From contig NZ_CP053832.1 in assembly GCF_013372225.1 (NCBI RefSeq), positions 930,001 through 994,000 on the forward strand: a stretch of 64,000 nucleotides of DNA. The letters run 5' to 3'. This DNA comes from Campylobacter ureolyticus (GTDB lineage Bacteria; Campylobacterota; Campylobacteria; Campylobacterales; Campylobacteraceae). How positions within the stretch are numbered: the first letter of the stretch is position 1; every line of letters starts with the position of its first letter. This document shows positions 39,341-47,198 of this stretch, in pieces. The notes beneath the pieces are model-generated. The model was not told the DNA's origin. It did not search any database and was given only the letters and a program-made list of their open reading frames with translations. Position numbers and translations under genes: made by a program.

Positions 39341-39407
39341 TTATAGAATAAATTTTAAAAAATCATAAACTATAAAGAATGTTTATTATAGAATAATTAT
39401 AGAATAA
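39341..39407 (+). repeat. Three 11-bp direct repeats upstream of the orphan response regulator
   Basis: TTATAGAATAA occurs exactly at 39341-39351, 39386-39396 and 39397-39407; the last two are contiguous, one DNA turn apart. OmpR-family regulators bind tandem direct repeats of 10-11 bp, so this is a good candidate binding site for the regulator that begins 82 bases downstream, and possibly for thiD control. Confidence 0.55.
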
Positions 39408-39488
39408 ATTTATTATAAATTCATTTTTTAGCTTTTGATTAGCTTAATTGTAGTAGAATATAAGAAATCAAATAAAGGATTAAAAATT

Positions 39489-40169
39489 TTGAATAAATTT
39501 AAAAATTTAAATTTAATGCTTGCAACAAAAGATAAAGAACTCATTTTAAAAGCTAAAAACTCAATTAAACTATTTAAAAATCTATATATACAAGATTGTG
39601 AAAGTTTTATAAGTGCGTATTTAAACTCAAATGTAGCAATTGATTTAATAGTACTTGATTTAGATGATTGTGGTGATATTGACCTAAGTTCTATTATGTA
39701 TATTCATCCAAATCAACAATTTATATTTTTAGCTTCAAAAAGACAAATTTATCTTAAATTTTTAGAAAATTTTAAAGGTGGAAAGTCAGCTGTTTTGTTT
39801 AAGCCAATTAAATTTAGTGCAATTTTAGATAACTTGCTTTTAATGTTAAAAAATAAAGACCAAAAAGAAGAAAATTTACTAAATTTAACTAATGAAATAA
39901 GCATAAATTTAAAAAAAGAAAAAATTTATCAAAACGGTGAAGAGATTTTTTTAACTCCGATGATGCATAAACTCATACTTTTACTTTGTGCAAATTTAAA
40001 TAACTTAGTAACTTTTGAAATGATAGAAAGTTCAGTTTATGAAAGTGTGCCAAACTCTCGCATAGTTGTGCAAAATTTAGTTGGAAATTTAAAAAGAAAA
40101 TTTAATCTTGATATAAAAAGCATATATGCAAAAGGGTATGTTTTAAAAAGTCTTGAGGAGCAATCATAG
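39489..40169 (+). CDS. Orphan OmpR-type response regulator with atypical receiver
   Basis: A 226-residue protein from TTG 39489 (AAAGGA nine bases upstream). The N-terminal half looks like a receiver domain: IDLIVLDLDD holds a likely phospho-acceptor aspartate and VLFKPIKF the conserved lysine-proline. The acidic pair normally following the first strand is missing (LATKDKEL instead). The C-terminal 90 residues form a winged helix (ISINLKKEKIYQNGEEIFLTP, VVQNLVGNLKRKF, IYAKGYVLK). No histidine kinase is nearby. Control may not depend on ordinary phosphorylation. Confidence 0.75.
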   Translation: MNKFKNLNLMLATKDKELILKAKNSIKLFKNLYIQDCESFISAYLNSNVAIDLIVLDLDDCGDIDLSSIMYIHPNQQFIFLASKRQIYLKFLENFKGGKSAVLFKPIKFSAILDNLLLMLKNKDQKEENLLNLTNEISINLKKEKIYQNGEEIFLTPMMHKLILLLCANLNNLVTFEMIESSVYESVPNSRIVVQNLVGNLKRKFNLDIKSIYAKGYVLKSLEEQS

Positions 40170-40193
40170 ATAAAAGTTATTTTTTATCTATGA
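40164..40193. terminator. Hairpin spanning the ends of two converging genes
   Basis: A perfect 12-bp stem (TCATAGATAAAA 40164-40175, TTTTATCTATGA 40182-40193) with a 6-base loop covers both stop codons. A TTTTT run follows on the plus strand. Confidence 0.65.
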
Positions 40194-40905
40194 TAAATTT
40201 TTGTTTTAGCTCATTTCCAAGCTCTATATTGCTATCTTTAACATCAACTTTTTCTATATTTTTATCTGTAAATTCTAAACTCACATTTCCAGCGCCAAAA
40301 CTTTTTGCTAAAGTTTTTATCGTGTCAGTCGCAGAGCTATGAATTTTAACACCAAGATCATTAATTATTTGAACGGACATATTTTTAATCTCATCTTTTG
40401 CTTCGCCTATTAATTTGTTTTTTTCACTCTCATCAAAGCTTGGTCCAAATAAAGAATTTAGTGAATCAGGAAGTAAAAAAGGCATAAATTTAGAGTTTTT
40501 TTCATCATAAATTTTCATATCAGTTATTGAAAATTTATATTTGCAAGGTGGCATAATTACTTTAAAATCATTATTGCCTAAATTTTCTATCTTAAAATCT
40601 TTGCTTTTTAAATCATATATAAAATCTATCTCAAACTCAAAAATAACTGCAATTTGCTTTTTTGTCATTGTCCAGCCCAATACGCTATCCCAAAGCCCAC
40701 TAAATGGGCTATTTTTCTTAGTAACTATCTCTTTTGAGTAAATTTTAAAAACATTAAGTTCGCCAACACTTTTAAGCTTTACAATCTCAGTAGAAATATC
40801 GACAGATGGCTTTTCATTAACTTTTTTTAGTTTTTTGTTTTGTTTAAAAAGTATAAAAATAACTATGCCTAAAACTAAAATTATTATCAAAGTTAAAAAA
40901 TCCAT
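40177..40905 (-). CDS. DUF4230 membrane-anchored protein
   Basis: A 242-residue protein with one N-terminal membrane helix (DFLTLIIILVLGIVIFILF) followed by a periplasmic domain. VGELNVFKIYSKEIV, FEFEIDFIYDLKSKDF and KVIMPPCKYKFSITDMKIYD-type segments (cited in part) match DUF4230. Function unknown. It follows ilvA by 12 bases and is probably co-transcribed with it. Confidence 0.75.
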   Translation of the reverse strand: MDFLTLIIILVLGIVIFILFKQNKKLKKVNEKPSVDISTEIVKLKSVGELNVFKIYSKEIVTKKNSPFSGLWDSVLGWTMTKKQIAVIFEFEIDFIYDLKSKDFKIENLGNNDFKVIMPPCKYKFSITDMKIYDEKNSKFMPFLLPDSLNSLFGPSFDESEKNKLIGEAKDEIKNMSVQIINDLGVKIHSSATDTIKTLAKSFGAGNVSLEFTDKNIEKVDVKDSNIELGNELKQKFIIDKK

Positions 40906-40917
40906 CTTAAAATCCTT

Positions 40918-42129
40918 TTAAAAAATCTTTTTAAAAATATACCCATTTGAGTTTAATACTTCGCAAACTTCATCTTGATGAGCCTTGCCTTTTGTCTCAA
41001 GCGTGATAGTAATAACCGCATCACCATAATCAATCTGAGTTGAGAATCTATCATAATCAATCTTAACAATATTTGCATTTGCACTTTTTAAAGCTAAAGT
41101 AAGCCCCATCAAAGCACCAGGCTTATCAACAAGTGTAACACTGACTGCCATCTTTCTATGAGATTTTATAAGACCTTTTTCAATAATTATATTAAGCATT
41201 TGAACATCGATATTTCCACCACTTAAAATAATGCCAATTTTTGAATTTTTAGGATATTTGAATTTTGAACTCATTAACGCTGCAACTCCAACTGCTCCAG
41301 CGCCCTCAACAACTATTTTTTGGCTTTCAAGTAAAAATAAAATCGCATTTGCTATCTCTTCATCATCGACTTGAACAAACTCATCAACATTTTCTAAAAT
41401 ATGTTTTAAAGTAATAGGACTCGCATCTCTAACGCTTATGCCATCGGCAATTGTTTTTACGCTTTTTGAATTTACTACCTTTTTAGCTTTAAAGCTATTA
41501 TACATAGCAGGAGCGCCCTTTGCACCAACTGCAATTATTTTAATATTTGGGTTAATTTGTTTTGCACAACTTGCAACTCCACTTATTAGCCCACCTCCAC
41601 CAACAGGAGCTACTATATAGTCTAAATCAGGCACTGCATCAAGCATCTCAAGAGCAGTTGTACCTTGCCCTGCTTGAACAAAAATATTATCAAAAGGGTG
41701 CACAAAAGTTAAAGAGTGCTCTTTTGCATATTCATTTGCATATTCATACGCTTCATCAAAATTATCACCTTTTAAAATAACTTCCGCACCTAAAGCCCTT
41801 GTGCCACTTACTTTTAAAAGTGGTGTTGCTTCTGGCATAACGATAACTGCACGAATCCCAAACTCTCTTGCGCTAATTGCAACGCCTTGGGCGTGATTTC
41901 CAGCACTTGCAGCAATTACACCTTTTGCTTTTTCTTCTTGGCTTAAATTTGAAATCATATTATAAGCACCGCGAATTTTATAAGCACCTGTTTTTTGTAA
42001 ATTTTCTTCTTTTAAAAAAACATTAGTGTTATAATTTTTGCTAAGCTTGTTAGAAACAGCAAATGGGGTTTCATCTACAAATCCCGATATTGTTCGTTTT
42101 GCTTGGATTATTTTATTTAAATCAACCAT
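40918..42129 (-). CDS. ilvA: Threonine ammonia-lyase (biosynthetic, ACT domain)
   Basis: IlvA deaminates threonine to 2-oxobutyrate for isoleucine. PLP lysine in EENLQKTGAYKIRGA, phosphate loop VGGGGLISGVA, and a C-terminal ACT domain (from about 330, MAVSVTLVDKPGAL) for feedback. 403 residues matches the shorter TdcB-plus-ACT type. With ilvC it covers parts of branched-chain synthesis. It is divergent from the rloC-like gene. Confidence 0.94.
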   Translation of the reverse strand: MVDLNKIIQAKRTISGFVDETPFAVSNKLSKNYNTNVFLKEENLQKTGAYKIRGAYNMISNLSQEEKAKGVIAASAGNHAQGVAISAREFGIRAVIVMPEATPLLKVSGTRALGAEVILKGDNFDEAYEYANEYAKEHSLTFVHPFDNIFVQAGQGTTALEMLDAVPDLDYIVAPVGGGGLISGVASCAKQINPNIKIIAVGAKGAPAMYNSFKAKKVVNSKSVKTIADGISVRDASPITLKHILENVDEFVQVDDEEIANAILFLLESQKIVVEGAGAVGVAALMSSKFKYPKNSKIGIILSGGNIDVQMLNIIIEKGLIKSHRKMAVSVTLVDKPGALMGLTLALKSANANIVKIDYDRFSTQIDYGDAVITITLETKGKAHQDEVCEVLNSNGYIFKKIF

Positions 42130-42160
42130 AAAATTCCTTGTTTTAGACTTTAAAAGTTTT

Positions 42161-42166
42161 ATTATA
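42161..42166 (-). promoter_or_regulatory. -10 box of ilvA
   Basis: TATAAT on the minus strand in TTTTGATATAATAAA context, 32 bases before the ilvA ATG. Confidence 0.55.
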
Positions 42167-42204
42167 TCAAAATTTGCGTTTTGCAGTGTTAAAATATTTA
42201 GATA

Positions 42205-42229
42205 TTACAATTATAAGATATAATTGTAA
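42205..42229 (+). promoter_or_regulatory. Operator-like palindrome over the -10 of the rloC-like gene
   Basis: Perfect 10-bp arms TTACAATTAT (42205-42214) and ATAATTGTAA (42220-42229) around five bases. TATAAT (42219-42224) overlaps the right arm, and the gene's ribosome site follows at once. A dimeric protein bound here would block transcription, fitting a toxic nuclease kept silent. Confidence 0.55.
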
Positions 42230-42242
42230 AAAAGGATAAACA

Positions 42243-44546
42243 TTGATAAAAAAAATAAATATTCTAAACTGTGGTTCTTATAAAAATTACTATTGGCAAA
42301 ATAACTTATGTGAATTTAAAAATATAAACATACTTTATGGATACAATGGCTCTGGCAAAACAACTCTTTCAAGGATTATGAGAAGTTTTGAGCTAAAAGA
42401 AATACATTACGACTATCAAGATATGAAATTTGAATTAGACTTAGACGAGAACAAACTTAATCAAAATGATATTAAAAATGAAAATTTAAATATACGAGTT
42501 TTTAACAAAGATTTTATAAATGACAATCTAAATTTTTTAATAAATGGGAAAAGCAATGGAAATATCAGATCTTTTTCTAGTACAATTTTAGGACAGGAAA
42601 ATCAAAAAATTATCAAAGATATAGAAATATTTCAAAGCAAACTAAACGATATAGAAAATATAATCAAACAAGAAAAAGAGAATAAATCTAAAAGTGAGCA
42701 AGATTTAAATAAAATAGAAAAAGAAGTCAGTGATAAATTAACAAGCAAAGCAAAAGATATAAAAACAAAATTAAGGATATCGAATAGCTATAACAAAACA
42801 AATATTTCAAATGATATAAAGCAAATTAAAGAAAATTTTACATCTTACAGACTTTCAGACGAAGATATCAATAAATATAAAAATATCTTGAAAGATGAGG
42901 AAAAAGAGAATTTGGATTATAATTTAAAATTTGATAAAAACGAATTTGCTAATTTATACAAGTCTTCAAAAGAAATAATAGAAACTAACTTAATTCAAAA
43001 AATAGAAATAGAGAATAATCTTAGAAAATGGCTAGAAGAAGGGCTTAATCATCACAGCCATGAAAAAGAGGTTCAAAAATGTAAATTTTGCGACAATGAG
43101 CTTTCAAAAGATCGTATAAAATGGCTTTTAGAAAATTTGAAAGATGATAAAAAAGAAAATTTATCGAAAAATTTATCATACCATATTGAATTAATCTATA
43201 ATTTCCAAGAAAAAATAAAACATATTAAATCTTATTTGGAAATAGATTTATTCAAGCTCTATTCTGATCTAAGAGATGATTTTAAAAATTGCACAACTAC
43301 AATAACAAAAGAAATAGATGATTTGCTATCCGCAACAGACAAAATAAGCTCAAATTTAAAAGATAAATCGGAAAATTTATACAAAAATATAGAAATTTAT
43401 AAATTTGTTGATAACTCAGAAGAAATAAATACTTTATTGCAAAATATAAAAGAATTATTTGATAAAAACAATAAAAAAACACAAAATTTAAAAAACGATA
43501 AAGAAGAAGCTAATAATCAACTAAAATTTAATATTATTGCTAATTTTTTAGAAGAAAGTGATTTTTTAAATAAAGAAAAAGAAAAAACCAATCTACAAGA
43601 AAACATATCACAAAAAGAAGAAGAAATAAAAGAAAAAGAAGTGCAAAAAGAAAAAATTAATGATGAAATAGATAAATTAAAATCATCAATTAGTAGCGAG
43701 GAAGCAGGAGCTGAAAAAATAAATGAGTATTTAAAATCATATTTTGGTTATGATATACTAAAATTTAAACCTGTAAAAAACAATAAATCAGAATTTCAAA
43801 TTTATAGGAATGAAATTCCAGCAAGTAATCTTAGCGAAGGAGAATGCAGTCTTTTAGCATTTTGCTATTTCATAGCAAAACTAAATGACAATGACATTAC
43901 TAACGAAAATACAATTATTTGGATAGATGATCCAATTTCTAGCTTGGACTCAAATCACATATTTTTTATATTTTCACTAATAAAAAATGAATTGTTTGAT
44001 GATAAAAAATTAAAATACAATCAGCTTTTTATCTCAACTCATAATTTAGATTTTTTAAAATATTTAAAAACATTTGAAAAAGATAAAAAAGGAAATAAGC
44101 AATATTATTGTATAGAAAAATTAGAAAATAAAAGCACTATAAAAGAAATGCCAAAATTTATTAAATATTACACAACAGAATTTAACTATCTTTTTGAACA
44201 AATTTATAATTTTAAAAACATAGACGACATAACCGATGAAGAATTAAAAACATCTATAATTTATAATTTTGGAAATAATTTAAGAAAATTTTTAGAAGTT
44301 TTTTTATTTTTTAAATTTCCAACAAAAGAAGATTTAAACACAAAATTAGATAAATATTTTAATAAAATAGAAGCTACTTTAATCAATAGATATATGAATG
44401 AATATTCTCATTTGAAAGAAATTATAGAAAGATGTGTAAGACCAATAGATATACCAGAAGCTAAAAAAATTGCAGAATTTATTTTAAAAACAATGGAAAG
44501 TAAAGATAAAGAGCAATATGATGCCCTTTGTGAAAGTATAAATTAA
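42243..44546 (+). CDS. rloC: RloC-type anticodon nuclease ATPase
   Basis: RloC is an antiphage tRNA nuclease related to PrrC, first named as an orf linked to Campylobacter restriction loci. 767 residues: Walker A GYNGSGKTT (33-41), coiled coil (about 120-270), zinc-hook CKFC (C280, C283), second coiled coil (about 350-490), ABC signature LSEGE (530-534) and Walker B IIWIDDPISSLDSNH (about 558-572). The C-terminal nuclease part has R681-x3-E685 and H723, the PrrC/RloC triad, and R716-x6-H723 fits the HEPN RNase motif. TTG start after AAAGGA. It is more AT-rich and Lys/Asn-rich than its neighbours. Linked to the restriction genes at 47-50 kb. Confidence 0.85.
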   Translation: MIKKINILNCGSYKNYYWQNNLCEFKNINILYGYNGSGKTTLSRIMRSFELKEIHYDYQDMKFELDLDENKLNQNDIKNENLNIRVFNKDFINDNLNFLINGKSNGNIRSFSSTILGQENQKIIKDIEIFQSKLNDIENIIKQEKENKSKSEQDLNKIEKEVSDKLTSKAKDIKTKLRISNSYNKTNISNDIKQIKENFTSYRLSDEDINKYKNILKDEEKENLDYNLKFDKNEFANLYKSSKEIIETNLIQKIEIENNLRKWLEEGLNHHSHEKEVQKCKFCDNELSKDRIKWLLENLKDDKKENLSKNLSYHIELIYNFQEKIKHIKSYLEIDLFKLYSDLRDDFKNCTTTITKEIDDLLSATDKISSNLKDKSENLYKNIEIYKFVDNSEEINTLLQNIKELFDKNNKKTQNLKNDKEEANNQLKFNIIANFLEESDFLNKEKEKTNLQENISQKEEEIKEKEVQKEKINDEIDKLKSSISSEEAGAEKINEYLKSYFGYDILKFKPVKNNKSEFQIYRNEIPASNLSEGECSLLAFCYFIAKLNDNDITNENTIIWIDDPISSLDSNHIFFIFSLIKNELFDDKKLKYNQLFISTHNLDFLKYLKTFEKDKKGNKQYYCIEKLENKSTIKEMPKFIKYYTTEFNYLFEQIYNFKNIDDITDEELKTSIIYNFGNNLRKFLEVFLFFKFPTKEDLNTKLDKYFNKIEATLINRYMNEYSHLKEIIERCVRPIDIPEAKKIAEFILKTMESKDKEQYDALCESIN

Positions 44547-44588
44547 AATATGAATTAATAATAAAAATATTATGAAAAAAGATATATA

Positions 44589-44906
44589 TTATGCTCTTAA
44601 CATTTTTGTTGCTATTTCTATCATCTCAATGGCGCTTTCTTTATAATCAATCATCATATTATAAATTTCATCTTCGCTTAAAACTGCCCTTTTTAGATCT
44701 GTTGGGATCTCCCCTTTTCTATCGGCTTCCAAGTCATCATTTCTTTGCTTACCGTAGTAATAGTCCATAAGCTTTTGATACTCTTTTAAAGACTTTTTTA
44801 ATGTTTTTAAAAGCTTGTTTAATTTATCTAAAGTATCTATTTGAAACTCTAAATTTTTCTCAAAAACAGTTATGTGAGCGAATTTTTCTTCGTTTAAATT
44901 TTTCAT
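44589..44906 (-). CDS. DUF4298 protein, copy 1
   Basis: A 105-residue, highly charged helical protein (FQIDTLDKLNKLLKTLKKSL, MDYYYGKQRNDDL, DEIYNMMIDYKES), resembling DUF4298. Function unknown. It differs from copy 2 (46824-47141) at only four residues or so; the genes lie in the 356-bp direct repeats bracketing the arsenic cassette. AAAGGA before the ATG. Convergent with the rloC-like gene, 42 bases apart. Confidence 0.7.
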   Translation of the reverse strand: MKNLNEEKFAHITVFEKNLEFQIDTLDKLNKLLKTLKKSLKEYQKLMDYYYGKQRNDDLEADRKGEIPTDLKRAVLSEDEIYNMMIDYKESAIEMIEIATKMLRA

Positions 44907-44948
44907 TTTTTATCCTTTATATTTTAAATTTAACGCCCTGCTTACTTC
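44593..44948. repeat. 356-bp direct repeat, left copy
   Basis: Matches 46828-47183 with about 15 mismatches (about 96% identity) and no gaps. It contains nearly all of the DUF4298 gene, from within its last codon, plus its leader. On the right it stops at GAAGTAAG (minus strand), where the permease fragment sequence begins. Most differences are silent. Confidence 0.9.
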
Positions 44949-45077
44949 ATAGATGAAAAATTGCAAACTTCCTCCAAGTTTTGAAGTCATATCAAAACCA
45001 AGATTTGTTAATATTTCTCCTATCAATTCATTGAGCCATTTCATACCTAGAATTTGATCTTGAATAAAACTCCACAT
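44910..45077 (-). pseudogene. Truncated ArsP-like permease, N-terminal fragment
   Basis: Starting two bases after the acr3 stop, with AGAGG before ATG 45077, a 55-codon frame reads MWSFIQDQILGMKWLNELI, ILTNLGFDMTSKLGGS, LQFFIY and then EVSRALNLKYKG. The first 43 residues match the start of YraQ/ArsP-type permeases (organoarsenical or metal exporters), which continue for over 300 residues. The frame runs straight into the DUF4298 leader repeat at residue 44, so the rest of the gene has been replaced. Confidence 0.7.
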
Positions 45078-45079
45078 AT

Positions 45080-46147
45080 CTAACCTCTATAAGATTCTTT
45101 ATTTTCTAAAAACCAGCGTTTTGTATTATTAGCAATTTTTACTAAAAATAACATAACCGGTACTTCAGTAAGAACACCTACAGTGCAAGCTAATGCAACT
45201 GGTGAATGTATCCCAAATATTGCTATTGCAACAGCTACAGATAATTCAAAGAAATTTGAAGCTCCAATCATGCCTGCTGGTGCAGCTATTTTAAAAGGTA
45301 AATCTACTTTTTTGCTCAACGCATACGCTATAGTAAAAATTAGGAATGTTTGAAGGGTAAGTGGAATAGCTATCAATAAAATATGAAATGGGTTTTCTAA
45401 AATTATATTTGCTTGTGAGCTAAATATAATTATTAGGGTTAATAATAGTCCAACTGTTGTAGTTCCGTCAAATTTACTTGAAAATTGTTTTTCAAAATAA
45501 TCCTTTCCTCTTTTATCAATTACTTTTTTCCTTGTGATGGCACCTCCTAATAATGGAATAGTCACAAATAAAAACACACTAATAAATAATGTGCTATATG
45601 GTACTACAACATTAGACACACCTAATAAAAACTTCACTATAGGTACAAAAGCAAGTAAAATAATTAAATCATTTGTGGCTACTTGAACCACAGTGTAAGC
45701 AGGGTCACCCTTTGTAAGAGTCGACCACACAAAAACCATAGCAGTACATGGCGCAGCCCCGAGCAAAACAGCTCCAGCTAAATAATCATTAGCCAAATCA
45801 TTAGGAATGATATTTTTAAATATAATAAAGAAAAACAAATAAGCTATTCCAAACATAGTAAATGGTTTTATTAGCCAATTAACAGCCCATGTTACAAATA
45901 GACCTTTTGGATTTTCTCTAACTTTTTTAATACTTTGAAAATCTACTTTTATCATCATTGGATAAATCATAATCCAAATTAATATTGCTATCGGCACAGA
46001 TATACCTGCAATTTGCATTTTACTTAAAGCAGATGGGATTATAGGTATATATTTTCCTATAAGTACACCCACAATCATGCAAAATAATACCCATAAGCTC
46101 AGGCATTTTTGAAATACATTAATTCCATTATTCTTATTTTTTACCAT
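45080..46147 (-). CDS. acr3: ACR3-family arsenite efflux pump
   Basis: Inner-membrane antiporter that expels arsenite. 355 residues with about ten hydrophobic segments; family signatures include LGAAPCTAMVFVWS (with the essential cysteine), NDLIILLAFVPIV and IGASNFFELSVAVAIA. Placed after arsR with an operator-like palindrome between them, and before the permease fragment. Lies between the direct repeats, so it was acquired or duplicated with them. Confidence 0.95.
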   Translation of the reverse strand: MVKNKNNGINVFQKCLSLWVLFCMIVGVLIGKYIPIIPSALSKMQIAGISVPIAILIWIMIYPMMIKVDFQSIKKVRENPKGLFVTWAVNWLIKPFTMFGIAYLFFFIIFKNIIPNDLANDYLAGAVLLGAAPCTAMVFVWSTLTKGDPAYTVVQVATNDLIILLAFVPIVKFLLGVSNVVVPYSTLFISVFLFVTIPLLGGAITRKKVIDKRGKDYFEKQFSSKFDGTTTVGLLLTLIIIFSSQANIILENPFHILLIAIPLTLQTFLIFTIAYALSKKVDLPFKIAAPAGMIGASNFFELSVAVAIAIFGIHSPVALACTVGVLTEVPVMLFLVKIANNTKRWFLENKESYRG

Positions 46148-46172
46148 AGTTTTTCTATCTCTTTCTTTTAGT

Positions 46173-46196
46173 ATAGATATATTTAAATATTTCTAT
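46173..46196 (-). promoter_or_regulatory. Operator-like palindrome between arsR and acr3
   Basis: A 24-base near-palindrome centred on ATATTTAAATAT with ATAG/CTAT ends and two mismatches, 26 bases before the acr3 start. Size and composition suit an ArsR-family dimer; inferred. Confidence 0.45.
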
Positions 46197-46213
46197 GTAT
46201 AATGCAGAAAAAT

Positions 46214-46525
46214 TTACTTTTTCCAAGTGTGGCAAATACATTCATCTCCGCTATCAAATATTTCCTTTAAGCCAGATTGTATCTTCTTTAAAATCTTTTT
46301 ATTGGCAATATAATATATGTTTTTTCCTTCTCTTCGACTAATAACTAGATTAGCATCTTCTAATCTTTTCATATCATTAGATAGTGTTGGTTGTGTTATA
46401 TCAAATTTCTCTAATATCTCACAAGCACAAAGCTCATCGCAAGATAACATATCTATAATTTCTAATCGTTTTGGATCACTCAAAACTTTTAATTTTTTTG
46501 ATATCTCTATATATTTATTTTTCAT
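46214..46525 (-). CDS. arsR: ArsR-family arsenic-responsive repressor
   Basis: A 103-residue winged-helix repressor that leaves DNA on binding arsenite. LKVLSDPKRLEIIDML, the metal motif CDELCACEI (three cysteines), ITQPTLSNDMKRLEDANLV as recognition helix and REGKNIYYI wing are visible. C-terminal ECICHTWKK adds cysteines. I chose ATG 46525 (GAGG five bases upstream); the frame extends 36 residues further through promoter DNA. Leads the ars cassette. Confidence 0.93.
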   Translation of the reverse strand: MKNKYIEISKKLKVLSDPKRLEIIDMLSCDELCACEILEKFDITQPTLSNDMKRLEDANLVISRREGKNIYYIANKKILKKIQSGLKEIFDSGDECICHTWKK

Positions 46526-46553
46526 GTAAACCTCATTGATATTTTCACGTATA

Positions 46554-46582
46554 ATTATACCAATCATATAGAAGATTGTCAA
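46554..46582 (-). promoter_or_regulatory. Consensus sigma-70 promoter of arsR
   Basis: On the minus strand TTGACA (46577-46582), a 17-base spacer and TATAAT (46554-46559), 28 bases before arsR. Campylobacter promoters usually lack a -35 box, so this perfect one suggests the cassette came from another lineage. Confidence 0.75.
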
Positions 46583-46701
46583 TATGTTTTTTAATCTCTT
46601 AAAGTAATTTTTTTTACATACAGATACAGACAATTTATATCTATAAACTGGTTTTTATATATCAAAATTTGCCAATCTTAATCGTATATAACTTTACTTG
46701 C

Positions 46702-46738
46702 TAAATTTGAAATTATTTTATAGATAATTTCAAATTTA
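46702..46738. repeat. 15-bp perfect inverted repeat upstream of arsR
   Basis: TAAATTTGAAATTAT (46702-46716) and its exact complement (46724-46738) around seven bases, in the 298-base gap between arsR and DUF4298 copy 2. A direct repeat of TCAAATTTATTTTGTA (46730 and 46752) overlaps it. It may end transcription from the DUF4298 gene, though no T-run follows. Nothing else is evident in this gap. Confidence 0.5.
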
Positions 46739-46823
46739 TTTTGTATTCATATCAAATTTATTTTGTAAATTTAAAACTTTATTGTAGCAAAATTTAAACT
46801 TCAAAGCATATCTTGCTTTTATT

Positions 46824-47141
46824 TTAGGCTCTTAACATTTTTGTTGCTATTTCTATCATCTCAATGGCGCTCTCTCTATAGTCAATCATCATATTATAAA
46901 TTTCATCTTCGCTTAAAACTGCTCTTTTTAGATCGGTTGGGATCTCGCCTTTTCTATCGGCCTCTAAGTCATCGTTTCTTTGCTTGCCGTAGTAATAGTC
47001 CATAAGCTTTTGATACTCTTTTAAAGACTTTTTTAATGTTTTTAAAAGCTTGTTTAATTTCTCTAAAGTATCTATTTGAAACTCTAAATTTTTCTCAAAC
47101 ACAGTTATGTGAGCGAATTTTTCTTCGTTTGAAATTTTCAT
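46824..47141 (-). CDS. DUF4298 protein, copy 2
   Basis: 105 residues, near-identical to copy 1 at 44589-44906 (starts MKISNEEKFAHITVF; EKL for DKL and DYRES for DYKES). Charged, helical, no known function. It follows hsdS by 35 bases and is probably co-transcribed with it, so this is likely the ancestral position: the duplicated block includes the last codon and stop of hsdS. Confidence 0.7.
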   Translation of the reverse strand: MKISNEEKFAHITVFEKNLEFQIDTLEKLNKLLKTLKKSLKEYQKLMDYYYGKQRNDDLEADRKGEIPTDLKRAVLSEDEIYNMMIDYRESAIEMIEIATKMLRA

Positions 47142-47183
47142 TTTTTATCCTTTATATTTTAAATTTAACGCCCTGCTTACTTC
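46828..47183. repeat. 356-bp direct repeat, right copy
   Basis: Partner of 44593-44948, 2235 bases away. Its right end lies in the last codon of hsdS, and beyond it the sequence completes a GC-rich hairpin that the left copy has only half of. Confidence 0.9.
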
Positions 47184-47198
47184 GTTTCGCAGGGCGTT
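47167..47198. terminator. Hairpin over the hsdS stop codon
   Basis: AACGCCCTGC (47167-47176) and GCAGGGCGTT (47189-47198) form a perfect 10-bp GC-rich stem with a 12-base loop that contains the hsdS stop. Tails are weak on both strands, so it may be a processing or attenuation hairpin rather than a full terminator. Confidence 0.55.

Noticed and set aside
44589-47183. Ars region considered as an insertion sequence or transposon
   Set aside because: No transposase or recombinase, no terminal inverted repeats; the flanking repeats are direct and contain a gene.
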